The translations under genes were made by a program, and so were the position numbers. Shown one piece after another: positions 1 to 7,529 of a stretch of DNA of 13,503 bases; position 1 is the stretch's first letter, and each line of letters starts with the position of its first letter. Source of the DNA: JBBRSC01 sp038245795 (GTDB lineage Bacteria > Actinomycetota > Acidimicrobiia > Acidimicrobiales > Microtrichaceae); the NCBI GenBank assembly GCA_038245795.1, contig JBBRSC010000071.1, forward strand, positions 1 to 13,503, in the 5' to 3' direction. The notes under the pieces were generated by a model. That model had not been told where the DNA came from. It did not search any database and saw only the letters and a program-made list of their open reading frames with translations.

Positions 1-863
1 AAGACGGCGTTGAAACTGTCGCGGACCGACGCCAACGGATGGGCGTCGGGCACCATGGCCGGGTGCACCCGTACCGCCACCGAACCATCATCGAAACGAT
101 CGCAAATAGCGAGCAGCTTGATGGTGTAGCCCAGCTGGGAAGCGAAGGCGATATCGCTGGCGCTGATCGCGGAGATGCCCTCGTGCGACACGTCACCAGC
201 AACCACCCGTACTCCGAAGGCGAGTGACGCAATGATGGCGGCTTTGGCGCCAGCATCGAATCCCTCGACATCGGCGGTTGGATCACGTTCGGCGTATCCG
301 AGGCTTTGCGCTTCCGCGAGGGCGTCGGCATAGGAGGTTCCATGCGCGCTCATCTGACTCAGGATGAAATTCGTGGTCCCGTTGACGATTCCCATCACCC
401 GGGTGATCTGCTCGCCGACCAGCGATTCCCGGAGGGGCCGGATGAAGGGAATGCCGCCCGCCACCGCGGCCTCGAACAGGAGATCGACACCAGCCGTTTC
501 GGCCTCGGCGAACAACTCGGCGCCAACATTCGCGAGCAGTTCCTTGTTGGCGGTGACCACGGGTTTCCCGGCCTTCAACGAGTCACTGATGAACGTATGG
601 GCCGGTTCGATTCCGCCGAGTACCTCGACGATGACGTCCACCGACGGGTCGGTCACGACCGATGCCGCGTCGTTCGTCCACACCCCGGGGGGCAATTCGA
701 CGCCACGGTCCTTGCTGAGGCTCCGTACCGCGACACGCTCGATCTGCAGCCGGATGCCGGTGCGGGCTGCAATGGTGTCGCCGTCTCGTTGGATCAGCTC
801 GACCAGCGCCGCGCCGACGTTGCCGCAACCGAGAATTCCGAGGGTGACCGTTGAACTGTCCAC
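1..863 (-). CDS. hom: Homoserine dehydrogenase, partial (C-terminus lies beyond the left edge)
   Basis: Reduces aspartate semialdehyde to homoserine with NAD(P)H, the branch point towards threonine, methionine and isoleucine. 287 codons are visible out of a usual 420-440. Seen: the Rossmann motif GCGNVG at residues 12-17, VVTANKELLA around 102-111 with the conserved Lys107, the substrate-domain stretch AAVAGGIPFIRPL at 132-144, GIVNGTTNF at 158-166, and the family signature YAERDPTADVEGFDAGAK at 190-207. The C-terminal ACT domain of actinobacterial Hom would be off the window. The start is GTG at 863; an in-frame TAG lies four codons upstream, so no longer version is possible. A purine-rich GGGGGA lies directly against the start, closer than an ideal ribosome site. 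The gene follows the GGDEF/EAL gene by 9 nt and so is probably co-transcribed with argS and lysA. The identification is very secure. Confidence 0.95.
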   Translation of the reverse strand, partial: MDSSTVTLGILGCGNVGAALVELIQRDGDTIAARTGIRLQIERVAVRSLSKDRGVELPPGVWTNDAASVVTDPSVDVIVEVLGGIEPAHTFISDSLKAGKPVVTANKELLANVGAELFAEAETAGVDLLFEAAVAGGIPFIRPLRESLVGEQITRVMGIVNGTTNFILSQMSAHGTSYADALAEAQSLGYAERDPTADVEGFDAGAKAAIIASLAFGVRVVAGDVSHEGISAISASDIAFASQLGYTIKLLAICDRFDDGSVAVRVHPAMVPDAHPLASVRDSFNAV

Positions 864-872
864 TCCCCCACG

Positions 873-2585
873 CTATCGGGGAGCGGTTCGCTGCCCATGA
901 CGTTCGTTGAGGAAGGGGATCAACTGCTCGGCTGGCATCGGTCGGGCGAAATAGAAGCCCTGGGCGAAGCGGAACCCCAAATCGGTCAGCACCTCGGCCT
1001 CGGCCTCGGTCTCGCAGCCTTCGACGATGCAGGACACCTCGAGTTCAACCGCCATCGATCCGATACTGGCGAGGAGCTGGCGGGCGCGGCGGTCGACCTC
1101 GATGCCCCGAACGAGCGACTGGTCGATCTTCAGCACCTGCACCGGCAGATGTCGGAGGCGCCCCAGCGATGAGTATCCGCTTCCAAAATCATCCACGGCC
1201 AGACGGATTCCCAATTCGCGGAGTTGGCCCAGTCGCTCTGACACATCACGCGTCTTGGCCGTCATGGCTTCTTCGGTGATCTCGAGGACGAGTTCTTCGG
1301 GCGGGAGGCCGGTGGAGACGAGCAGATGATGAAGCCGCTCGACAGAACTCCGAGACGTGAGTTGATCGGGGCTGAGGTTGAGGAACAGCTGAGGTGGCGT
1401 GACCGTGAGCTGATCCCGCACGTCGGTCCAGGTGTCGGCTGCGACAGTCAACGCCTGATCGGAGAGCTGATTGATGAGACCGGAATTGATCGCGAGTCCC
1501 AAGAATTCGCCCGCCGGAATGATCCCGTACTCGGGATGGCTCCAGCGAAGCAGCGCCTCGACGCCGACCACGCTGCCATCGGTCAGATCAATGATCGGCT
1601 GAAAGTGCGTACAGAGATGTTCTTCTTCGATCTCGGTGAGATCGAGACGCCCGCGCAGCCCGGCCCGTGCCGAGAACAACTGGTCCTCGTTGGCCATCAC
1701 CGTGCAACTCCGTCCGGCCGCCTTGGCCTGGAACAGCGCATCGTTGGCGGTCCGGATCACGTCTTCGGTGTTCTGGCTGGGCGACGCCTCGGTCATTCCG
1801 ATGCTGAGCCCGACCTCAATGCGTTCGCCGTGGAGGCGGAACGGTCGCGAGACATCGGCAATGAGGCGTCGTGCCACGTGTTCAGCGACCTCGGGTTCGA
1901 TGACGTCGGGGAGCAGCACCAGGAACTCATCGCCCCCGAACCGCGCAACGACATCAGAAGGACGCAACGATGATTTCAGTCGCGAGGCCACGGCCCGCAA
2001 CAGTTCGTCGCCCATCTGGTGCCCGAACCGCTCGTTGACGATCTTGAATCGATCGAGGTCGCAGAACATCAGAAAGACACGCTCATCATGACGATCCGAG
2101 AGCGCAATCGCCTGGCCATAGAGCTCGTAGAAGAGGTTGCGGTTGGGCAGCCCAGTGAGCGGATCGTGGTGGGCGAGATGGGTGAGACGTTCGGTGATCT
2201 GTCGATCGGCGGTGACGTCGTGAATGCTCAGCAACACCCCTCGCCGGAGCCCCAGGCTCGGCAGAGCCGAGTACTGCAACCGGTACCAGCGTTCCTCGTC
2301 CCCGACTTGCCACGAGTATTCGATGGTGGAGACGGTCTCGGCACCACTCGACACACTCCGAAACGCTGCCGCCGCTGCTGCCGCCCACTCCCCGGGCGCT
2401 CCTCGACCGAGTTCGCACTGTTCGAGATAGTTGAGGCCGGGACCGCATCCGTCTCCCCGCCCCGTCGTCTCCATGATGAACGTTGACCAGCGGGCGTTGG
2501 TCTCGCGGACCACACCGTCGGCATCGCAGATGGCAGCCGCCTGCGGCAGGGCCGCCAACAATTCGTCGACGGTCAGGTCCTCCAT
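873..2585 (-). CDS. PAS-like/GGDEF/EAL cyclic-di-GMP turnover protein
   Basis: Predicted cytoplasmic sensor that may both make and degrade cyclic di-GMP. The 570-aa product has a PAS-like N-terminus (about residues 6-125), a GGDEF domain (about 133-300) and an EAL domain (about 315-562). The cyclase motif GGDEF is intact at 217-221, preceded by DPLTGLPNR and by an inhibitory-site RxxD (R208-D211) five residues upstream. The EAL domain keeps the usual phosphodiesterase residues: EALLR at 343-347, N403 in LNLS, E435 in LEITE, the pair DDFGSGYSSL at 465-474, K486 and the VEGCET motif. No membrane segment is visible, so the ligand should be cytoplasmic. The start is uncertain: ATG 2585 fits the domain edge, while GTG 2642, 10 nt after the lysA stop, would add 19 residues; neither has a clear ribosome site. 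Upstream codons in the same frame overlap lysA and are not used. Its position between lysA and hom is unusual. Confidence 0.9.
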   Translation of the reverse strand: MEDLTVDELLAALPQAAAICDADGVVRETNARWSTFIMETTGRGDGCGPGLNYLEQCELGRGAPGEWAAAAAAAFRSVSSGAETVSTIEYSWQVGDEERWYRLQYSALPSLGLRRGVLLSIHDVTADRQITERLTHLAHHDPLTGLPNRNLFYELYGQAIALSDRHDERVFLMFCDLDRFKIVNERFGHQMGDELLRAVASRLKSSLRPSDVVARFGGDEFLVLLPDVIEPEVAEHVARRLIADVSRPFRLHGERIEVGLSIGMTEASPSQNTEDVIRTANDALFQAKAAGRSCTVMANEDQLFSARAGLRGRLDLTEIEEEHLCTHFQPIIDLTDGSVVGVEALLRWSHPEYGIIPAGEFLGLAINSGLINQLSDQALTVAADTWTDVRDQLTVTPPQLFLNLSPDQLTSRSSVERLHHLLVSTGLPPEELVLEITEEAMTAKTRDVSERLGQLRELGIRLAVDDFGSGYSSLGRLRHLPVQVLKIDQSLVRGIEVDRRARQLLASIGSMAVELEVSCIVEGCETEAEAEVLTDLGFRFAQGFYFARPMPAEQLIPFLNERHGQRTAPR

Positions 2586-2652
2586 CGGACCGACATCGGG
2601 CTCCGACGCACCGGACGTGAGGTCGATGCTGAAGGAGGTCACCGTTGCGACT

Positions 2653-3939
2653 CTAGGACGATTCTGGACTGACGTCGACGCGGACCAGGTCCTCATCGGT
2701 TTCCCGACGCACGACACGACGCGGAACGCCATCTGCAACGAACACCACAGGGGGGCGCGGCAGCCGGTTGTAGTTCGAGGCCATTGAATAGCCGTAGGCC
2801 CCCGTGACCGGCGTGCACAACAGATCCCCCACTGCCAGATCGTCCGGCACCCAGCCTTCGCGTACCAGCAGGTCACCCGATTCGCAGTGCTTGCCGACGA
2901 GCCGGATCGGGCGGGGGCGGTCGCCGTCGACCGCGCGTGGCAGAAACGTCTCGTACCCACTGCCGTAGAGCACCGGTCGAGGATTGTCGCTCATACCGCC
3001 ATCGACCGAGACGTAGGTGCGAATACCGGGGAGATCCTTGATGGTCCCAACCTCGTAGATGGTGATCCCTGCCTGGGCGACAATGGCGCGCCCGGGCTCG
3101 GCGGTTACCCGCCCGGGGATCCCGGCGGACTGCGCCACGTCGAGGATGGCGCGACCCCACTCGGTGATGGACACGCCGGTCTCCCCCTCGACGTAGGCGA
3201 CGCCGAGGCCCCCGCCGATCACCAGTTCCGGAAGGTCGGCCTGGATCGCCAGCGGCGCCACAACCTCGAGGGCGCGGGCGAAGTTGTCAGCGATGAACAC
3301 CTGAGATCCAATGTGCATGTGCAGCCCGACGAGCTACATCGAGGTCGACCCGCGCGCTCGCTCAATGGCCTGCGCCGCAGCGCCGCTGCGCCACCCGAAG
3401 CCGAACTTCGAGTCGTCTTGGCCGGTCATGACGAATTCATGGGTATGGGCTTCGACCCCGGGCGTGATCCGCAACAACACATGGGGAACACGGCTGCCCG
3501 ATGCGACCAACGCATCAAGGCGGTCCATCTCGTCGAACGAATCAACCACGACGCGACCGACTCCGACGTCGCACGCCCGCTGGAGTTCGCTCAGGCTCTT
3601 GTTGTTGCCATGGAAAACGCAACGATCGGCCGGCACGCCAGCGGTGAGCGCCACGTGGAGTTCGCCGCCCGAGGCGACGTCGATCCACAAGCCCTCCTCG
3701 TAGGCGAGTTTCGCCATGGCAAGGCACAGAAATGCCTTCGAGGCGTAGGCAACTCCATCGCCAAAGACCGCCAGTGCTTCCCGGCATCGGTCGCGCAACT
3801 GCTGTTCGTCGTAGATGAACAGTGGTGTTCCGAACTCGGCGGCCAGCGCCTGTGTGGAGACTCCGCCGATGTTGAGCCACCCGTCGGCGCCGGTCAGCGC
3901 TGATTCAGGAAGGAGATTGCGTGGCAGCGGGCCAGCCAC
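2653..3939 (-). pseudogene. lysA: Diaminopimelate decarboxylase with an internal TAG stop (or sequence error)
   Basis: PLP enzyme that decarboxylates meso-diaminopimelate to lysine. Read as one frame it spans 428 codons, a normal length. The start is GTG 3939, one nt after the argS stop, with GGAG seven nt upstream, so it should be translationally coupled to argS. Seen: the PLP lysine in YASKAF (K68), HGNNKS at 110-115, GLHMHIGSQ at 205-213, the glycine-rich IGGGLG around 241-246, EPGRAIVA at 281-288, VDGGMSDN, the CESGD active-site segment (C352, E353), and GYSMASNYN near the end. Codon 202 (3336-3334) is TAG inside the conserved block before LVGLH; both sides continue in the same frame, so this is a point nonsense change, not a frameshift. 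Taken literally, neither half (201 or about 221 aa) could form the PLP site alone. A sequencing or assembly error is equally possible, because the rest of the gene shows no decay. Confidence 0.9.
3334..3336 (-). other. In-frame amber codon in lysA
   Basis: The minus-strand codons here read TCG-ATG-TAG-CTC-GTC-GGG, that is S-M-stop-L-V-G, just before LHMHIGSQ. The family usually has a polar or charged residue at this place (for example E, D, R or K). GAG to TAG is one G-to-T change (C to A on the plus strand, position 3336). No ribosome site precedes the next in-frame ATG at 3318, so efficient re-initiation is not expected. Confidence 0.9.
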
Positions 3940-3940
3940 G

Positions 3941-5578
3941 TCACATCTCCGTGGGGGCGGACACCCCACATAGCGACAGGCCCGTCCGGAGTCCGACAGC
4001 CGCGGCCTCGGCCAGCCACCACCGCGCCGCTCTGGTTCCATCATCGACGTCGTCGCGAAGGATCGGACAGTCGTGGTAGAAGCCGTGCACGGCTGAGGCC
4101 AGCTCCCGTACCCAGGTGGTGATCCGATGCGGTGACCGCTCACGCGACGCCACGGCCACCGTTGCGGCCACATCGGAGAGGATGCGGAGCACCTCGAGTT
4201 CGCGCTCGTGGGTCAGCGGCGAGAGGTCAACATCGGCCAGCGCTGGTCGGGCGAATCCACGCTCCGCAGCGACACGATCCACCGAGCAGAGCCGGGCGTG
4301 GGCCATCTGCACATAGAAGACCGGGTTCTCCATGGATTTCGACACGATCAGATCCAGGTCGACCGTCTGATTCGAGTCCAGTGATTGCAGCAGGTAAGTG
4401 AACCGGGTCGCATCGGCGCCCACCTCGTCGAGGATGTCCCGCAGCTCGATGAGGTTGCCGGTCCGCTTGGAGATCTTCACCTCGTTGCCGTCGCTGACGA
4501 GCTTCACGAGTTGGGTGATGGCGATCTCGAGCTGATCGGGTGAGTGGCCGAGCGCCTCGATGGCGGCCTTCATGCGATTGATGTATCCGTGGTGATCAGC
4601 GCCCCAAACGTTGATCAACAGATCGAAGCCACGGGCGAACTTGTCTCGGTGATAGGCGATGTCGGGCAACAAGTAGGTGAAGCTGCCGTCGCTCTTCACG
4701 AGCACCCGGTCCTTGTCATCACCGAACTGGGTCGATCGAAGCCAGACTGCGCCGTCGTTGTCATCGATCACGCCATGGGCTCTCAGATCAACCATCGTTG
4801 TCTCGACCGCGCCGGCTGCGACCATGTCGCGTTCAGAGAACCACACGTCGAAGACGACGCCGAGTTGGGCAAGCACCTCGCGCTGATCGGCGAGCGCGCA
4901 GGCATAGCCGTGCTCGATCGGGTCAGCGCCGGCTTCCAGAGTCTGCGCCCAGTCGATGATGTACTGGCCGTTGTAGCCATCTTTAGGGGGCTTCTGACCG
5001 GCGGCGCGGGCGGCGATTGATTCGCCCATCATCTGCATCTGGACGCCGCGATCGTTGATGTAGAACTCGCGCGCCACGTCATGTCCGGTATGGGTCAGTA
5101 GGCGCGCCAGCGCGTCGCCGTAGACCGCACCGCGGGCATGGCCGGCGTGCAGGGGCCCGGTTGGGTTCGCCGAGATGAACTCGACCATGACCCGCTGACC
5201 ACCACCGTCATTGCTCGAGCCCAGCCGCACATCGGCGGCGATCGTCGATCGGAGGACGTCGTGGAGCCACGTAGGAGCGAGCCGGAAATTGATGAACCCG
5301 GGCCCGGCGATCTCGACAGATTCGACGTGGTCAGGCAGATTCGATTCGAGATGAGAAACAATGGCGTGCGCAAGCTCGCGTGGGGGTGTCCCTGCGGCCT
5401 TGGCATTGGCCATGGCGACATTCGATGACCAATCGCCATGGTCGAGTTGGGCGGGCCGCTCGAGACCCACATGTCCAGGGGACTCGACGCCCGCAGCGAT
5501 GAGGGCGGCGATCAGGGCGTCGCGCAGTCCATCGGTGATGTGCGGGCCGGGAAATGTTGATGCAGGAGTGTCGGACAC
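3941..5578 (-). CDS. argS: Arginyl-tRNA synthetase
   Basis: Class I synthetase charging tRNA-Arg with arginine; cytoplasmic and essential. The 545-aa product matches the family length. In order: an N-terminal additional domain (about 12-100), the HIGH-type signature within ANPTGPLHAGHARGA (HAGH at 144-147), the Rossmann core with GADHHGYINR at 327-335, a KMSKS-type loop KISKR at 368-372, then a helical anticodon-binding DALR domain ending in the typical GVSAPTEM tail. The start is taken as GTG 5578, giving VSDTPAS as N-terminus; the frame is open upstream to 5674, but those codons run through a hairpin and promoter-like sequence. No good ribosome site is visible, so the start is only moderately certain. 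It appears to be the first gene of the argS-lysA-GGDEF/EAL-hom run; lysA begins 1 nt after its TGA. A tRNA-Arg gene lies about 310 nt upstream on the other strand. Confidence 0.95.
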   Translation of the reverse strand: MSDTPASTFPGPHITDGLRDALIAALIAAGVESPGHVGLERPAQLDHGDWSSNVAMANAKAAGTPPRELAHAIVSHLESNLPDHVESVEIAGPGFINFRLAPTWLHDVLRSTIAADVRLGSSNDGGGQRVMVEFISANPTGPLHAGHARGAVYGDALARLLTHTGHDVAREFYINDRGVQMQMMGESIAARAAGQKPPKDGYNGQYIIDWAQTLEAGADPIEHGYACALADQREVLAQLGVVFDVWFSERDMVAAGAVETTMVDLRAHGVIDDNDGAVWLRSTQFGDDKDRVLVKSDGSFTYLLPDIAYHRDKFARGFDLLINVWGADHHGYINRMKAAIEALGHSPDQLEIAITQLVKLVSDGNEVKISKRTGNLIELRDILDEVGADATRFTYLLQSLDSNQTVDLDLIVSKSMENPVFYVQMAHARLCSVDRVAAERGFARPALADVDLSPLTHERELEVLRILSDVAATVAVASRERSPHRITTWVRELASAVHGFYHDCPILRDDVDDGTRAARWWLAEAAAVGLRTGLSLCGVSAPTEM

Positions 5579-5600
5579 GATGGATTCAGCGTAGTTGCGC

Positions 5601-5628
5601 GGTTCGGGAGCACCCGAACCAGATTTTT
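5601..5628 (+). terminator. Perfect 8-bp hairpin with T-run (terminator-like on +, leader hairpin for argS on -)
   Basis: GGTTCGGG (5601-5608), loop AGCA, then CCCGAACC (5613-5620), followed after AGA by five T (5624-5628). Read on the plus strand this is a classic intrinsic terminator shape, but no plus-strand gene ends here. Read on the minus strand it falls about 22 nt before the argS start codon, so it would be a stem in the argS leader. Its role is inference. Confidence 0.5.
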
Positions 5629-5635
5629 GAAGTGA

Positions 5636-5665
5636 TCGATACTGCCGACCGTCGATGGGACACAA
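5636..5665 (-). promoter_or_regulatory. Candidate argS promoter
   Basis: On the minus strand TTGTGT (5665-5660), an 18-nt spacer, then TATCGA (5641-5636) resemble -35 and -10 elements. Transcription would start near 5629, giving a leader of about 50 nt that includes the hairpin at 5620-5601. This is pattern matching only. Confidence 0.35.
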
Positions 5666-5800
5666 GCACACCAAAGAGGACCTCCTCGACGTTGCGTTGG
5701 TGAAGTCGTCACGTCGATGGGCCTGCGACTTCAGCGGACCCTTGCCGCTGCGTTCGCCTCACCGGCGCCGAACTACGTGGAGCTCGCGCGAACGGCCTAG
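5655..5800 (+). pseudogene. Probable remnant of a TetR-family regulator lacking its helix-turn-helix
   Basis: From ATG 5655 the first frame reads MGHKHTKEDLLDVALV, which looks like the first helix of a TetR-type repressor. About 50 nt in, a different frame gives VGEVVTSMGLRLQRTLAAAF and then ASPAPNYVELARTA before TAG at 5798-5800. This resembles the stretch that normally follows the DNA-binding domain of such proteins. The roughly 30-35 residues between, which hold the helix-turn-helix (usually ending in a YYFPTK-like motif), are absent. The simplest reading is an internal deletion with frame change. No ribosome site is visible, and the argS promoter candidate overlaps its 5' end. The call rests on recognising family style from short stretches, so it could be chance similarity. 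Confidence 0.4.
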
Positions 5801-5837
5801 CGGCAACCGGTCGCAGACTGAATGTCCTCTGACCAGA

Positions 5838-5866
5838 TTCGTGCCCTCGGACCCAGCGGCTACGAT
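5838..5866 (+). promoter_or_regulatory. Candidate promoter of tRNA-Arg
   Basis: TTCGTG (5838-5843), a 17-nt spacer, and TACGAT (5861-5866) lie 23 nt before the mature tRNA 5' end. The -10 element is a reasonable match, the -35 is weak. Apart from this and the TetR-like remnant, the 5666-5889 stretch holds nothing else I can recognise. Confidence 0.35.
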
Positions 5867-5889
5867 CAGCGAGCCGTCTTGCGGCCCCC

Positions 5890-5961
5890 GCCCTCGTAGC
5901 TCAGGGGATAGAGCATCGCCCTCCGGAGGCGTGTGCGCGCGTTCGAATCGCGCCGAGGGCA
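5890..5961 (+). tRNA. tRNA-Arg (anticodon CCG)
   Basis: A full cloverleaf can be drawn: acceptor GCCCTCG (5890-5896) pairs with CGAGGGC (5954-5960); D-arm GCTC/GAGC (5899-5902, 5911-5914); anticodon stem with four pairs plus a T-T mismatch at its outer end; anticodon CCG at 5923-5925 in the loop CTCCGGA; T-arm GCGCG/CGCGC (5937-5941, 5949-5953) with loop TTCGAAT. The discriminator is A5961. CCA is not encoded, so it must be added by tRNA nucleotidyltransferase. It reads the CGG arginine codon. Its 3' end is 13 nt from the stop of the LCP gene on the other strand. Confidence 0.95.
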
Positions 5962-5974
5962 CTCGATCGTCGGC

Positions 5975-7474
5975 TCAGCCGCAGCGGACGCCCGCCGGTG
6001 GATCTCCGGTGACGAAACCGATCTCCTGCTCGCTCGCTGGCAGGTTGGCGTTCTTCACGGCGGTCGTCGTGGTCGCAGGTGCCTGTGTCGTCGTTGGCCC
6101 CGCCTTCGCGACGCCCCCGTAGTCCGACCCCAACGTCACCGCAATGCGTCCCTTGGTCATGTTCGGATCCGCGACGGTGTCCGCCTTGGGACTGATCAAC
6201 TCCGAGATGGCTGTCGCGCTGGTGGCGTCACCCTCGGCGTAACGAACAACACTCCTCGACGTCACACCCGCGGTGCCGACCACCCCACCGAGATAGCCGC
6301 GCGAGGACAGCGATCCCGCGACCTCCTTGGCTTTGCCGGCATGGCCAGACCCGTTCAATACGTCGACAGTGAAAGCGCCCGGCGCATCAGCGGCAAGCGG
6401 CACCACGCTGGGTGCGTCCTTCGGGGCCGACCCCGCCGTCCGCCCGCTGAAGATTGCCAACACGTCGGTTGCAGCGCCCATGTCGATGTCCAGAACGGAA
6501 GCGCCCCCGTCGGTCGTCCGACCAACGGTCGGGAGATGATGCGTGACCATCGACGCCGGGTTGAACGAGGAGAACTTCTTGCCGAGCGACATCAGGTCAT
6601 CGATCGACAAGGTGGAATCGATCTTCACTGAGCTGAGTCCAACGTCGACGAGTTGTCGCATCACACCGACATCGCTGATGCCCATCGTCGACAGTTTTGC
6701 GAGTGCCCGGCGGAGGAACACCTGTTGGCGAGTCACGCGTCCGAGGTCGCCGGTCGGATCCGACACCCATGACTTGCCATTGGAGTATTCGAGATGTCGA
6801 GATCTGGCGAACGCCAGGGCCTGGGTCGGATCCAGGTTGTAGCAGCCCGGCTTCTTCACGAAGAGCCCGGTATTGCCGTCTCGCATTGGTTTGCTGAAGT
6901 ACATCGGCACTCCACCGAGCGCCGAGACCAGTCCTTTGAAGCCATCGAAGTTGACTTCGATGTAGTGATTGATCGGGAGCCCCAGGTTCTGTTGCACCGC
7001 ATCAATGAGCGTCTGGGCGCCCTCGTTGTAGGTGGCGTTGATGCGTCCCGAACTGCCGTCTTTGTGCTTGATCCACAGGTCCCGGGGGATCGAGAGGAGC
7101 TCCACCGTCTTCTGCGTCGGATCGACCCGCGCCACCAACATGGTGTCCGCCCGTTGGCCGCCCGGTGCCTGATCCTTCGGCCCACCGAAGATGGCACCGT
7201 CATCAACGCCCGACTTGGCGATCTCGCGGGTATCGCTGCCGACCAATAGGAAGTTCTGCGGTTGATCGTCCGGGGCGTTCGCTAGGGCCACGTCAACCCG
7301 CTTGATCTCGTTGGTCTTGACCGTCGCCAAGACCAACGCTCCGCCGGCGAGCAACGCAATCACCACGAGCAGGCCACCGATGATCCGGTTCATCTTCGAT
7401 CCGAGAAGTGTTCTAGAACGCGGGGCAGTCGCGGCTGAGCGCTGACGCGGTCGTTCGGGGGGCTGCACCGGCAC
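5975..7474 (-). CDS. LytR-CpsA-Psr (LCP) family cell-wall glycopolymer ligase with LytR_C domain
   Basis: LCP proteins transfer undecaprenyl-linked glycopolymers (arabinogalactan, teichoic-acid-like or capsular polymers) onto peptidoglycan on the outer face of the membrane. The 499-aa product has a basic cytoplasmic N-terminus, one membrane helix (about residues 31-51), the LCP domain (about 72-270) and a LytR_C domain (about 365-455) beginning GAFTVDVLNGSGHAGKA. Expected LCP motifs are present: GSDTR at 79-83, RADTMLVARVD at 108-118, SIPRDLWI at 128-135, GRINATYNEG at 143-152 and LDPTQALAFARSRH at 214-227. A Thr/Ala/Pro-rich linker follows LytR_C. The start is GTG 7474; a TACGAT -10-like element only 8 nt upstream suggests a leaderless or nearly leaderless transcript. 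GTG two codons later and ATG at residue 28 are alternatives. The native glycopolymer cannot be told from sequence. Confidence 0.9.
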   Translation of the reverse strand: MPVQPPERPRQRSAATAPRSRTLLGSKMNRIIGGLLVVIALLAGGALVLATVKTNEIKRVDVALANAPDDQPQNFLLVGSDTREIAKSGVDDGAIFGGPKDQAPGGQRADTMLVARVDPTQKTVELLSIPRDLWIKHKDGSSGRINATYNEGAQTLIDAVQQNLGLPINHYIEVNFDGFKGLVSALGGVPMYFSKPMRDGNTGLFVKKPGCYNLDPTQALAFARSRHLEYSNGKSWVSDPTGDLGRVTRQQVFLRRALAKLSTMGISDVGVMRQLVDVGLSSVKIDSTLSIDDLMSLGKKFSSFNPASMVTHHLPTVGRTTDGGASVLDIDMGAATDVLAIFSGRTAGSAPKDAPSVVPLAADAPGAFTVDVLNGSGHAGKAKEVAGSLSSRGYLGGVVGTAGVTSRSVVRYAEGDATSATAISELISPKADTVADPNMTKGRIAVTLGSDYGGVAKAGPTTTQAPATTTTAVKNANLPASEQEIGFVTGDPPAGVRCG

Positions 7475-7482
7475 GGATCAGA

Positions 7483-7488
7483 ATCGTA
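7483..7488 (-). promoter_or_regulatory. -10-like element next to the LCP start
   Basis: TACGAT on the minus strand, 8 nt before GTG 7474, fits the TANNNT spacing typical of leaderless actinobacterial transcripts. No convincing -35 is visible. The 55-nt gap to the upstream dehydrogenase stop also holds an imperfect GTTCC/GGAAC inverted repeat. Confidence 0.3.
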
Positions 7489-7529
7489 ACGGTTCCGTCA
7501 CATGGAACGGCATCATTCGCCTGTGAACG

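Noticed and set aside
306..2486. Long plus-strand open frames opposite hom and the GGDEF/EAL gene
   Set aside because: They show no domain logic, are rich in Arg/Ser/Pro typical of the complement of high-GC coding DNA, and lie wholly over confidently identified minus-strand genes.
2586..2960. Upstream extension of the GGDEF/EAL frame to 2960 (695 aa)
   Set aside because: The extra N-terminus overlaps the lysA 3' end in another frame, is unlike any PAS or GGDEF protein, and has no start support; starts at 2585 or 2642 suffice.
2653..4173. Two separate genes in place of lysA (279-aa and 221-aa frames)
   Set aside because: Both are the same frame divided by one TAG inside a conserved block; together they make one normal-length LysA beginning at GTG 3939, and the codons upstream of that lie inside argS.
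5655..6122. A 155-aa plus-strand protein covering the tRNA-Arg
   Set aside because: It runs through the tRNA gene and into the LCP gene; only its first 16 or so residues look protein-like, and these are treated as part of the TetR-like remnant.
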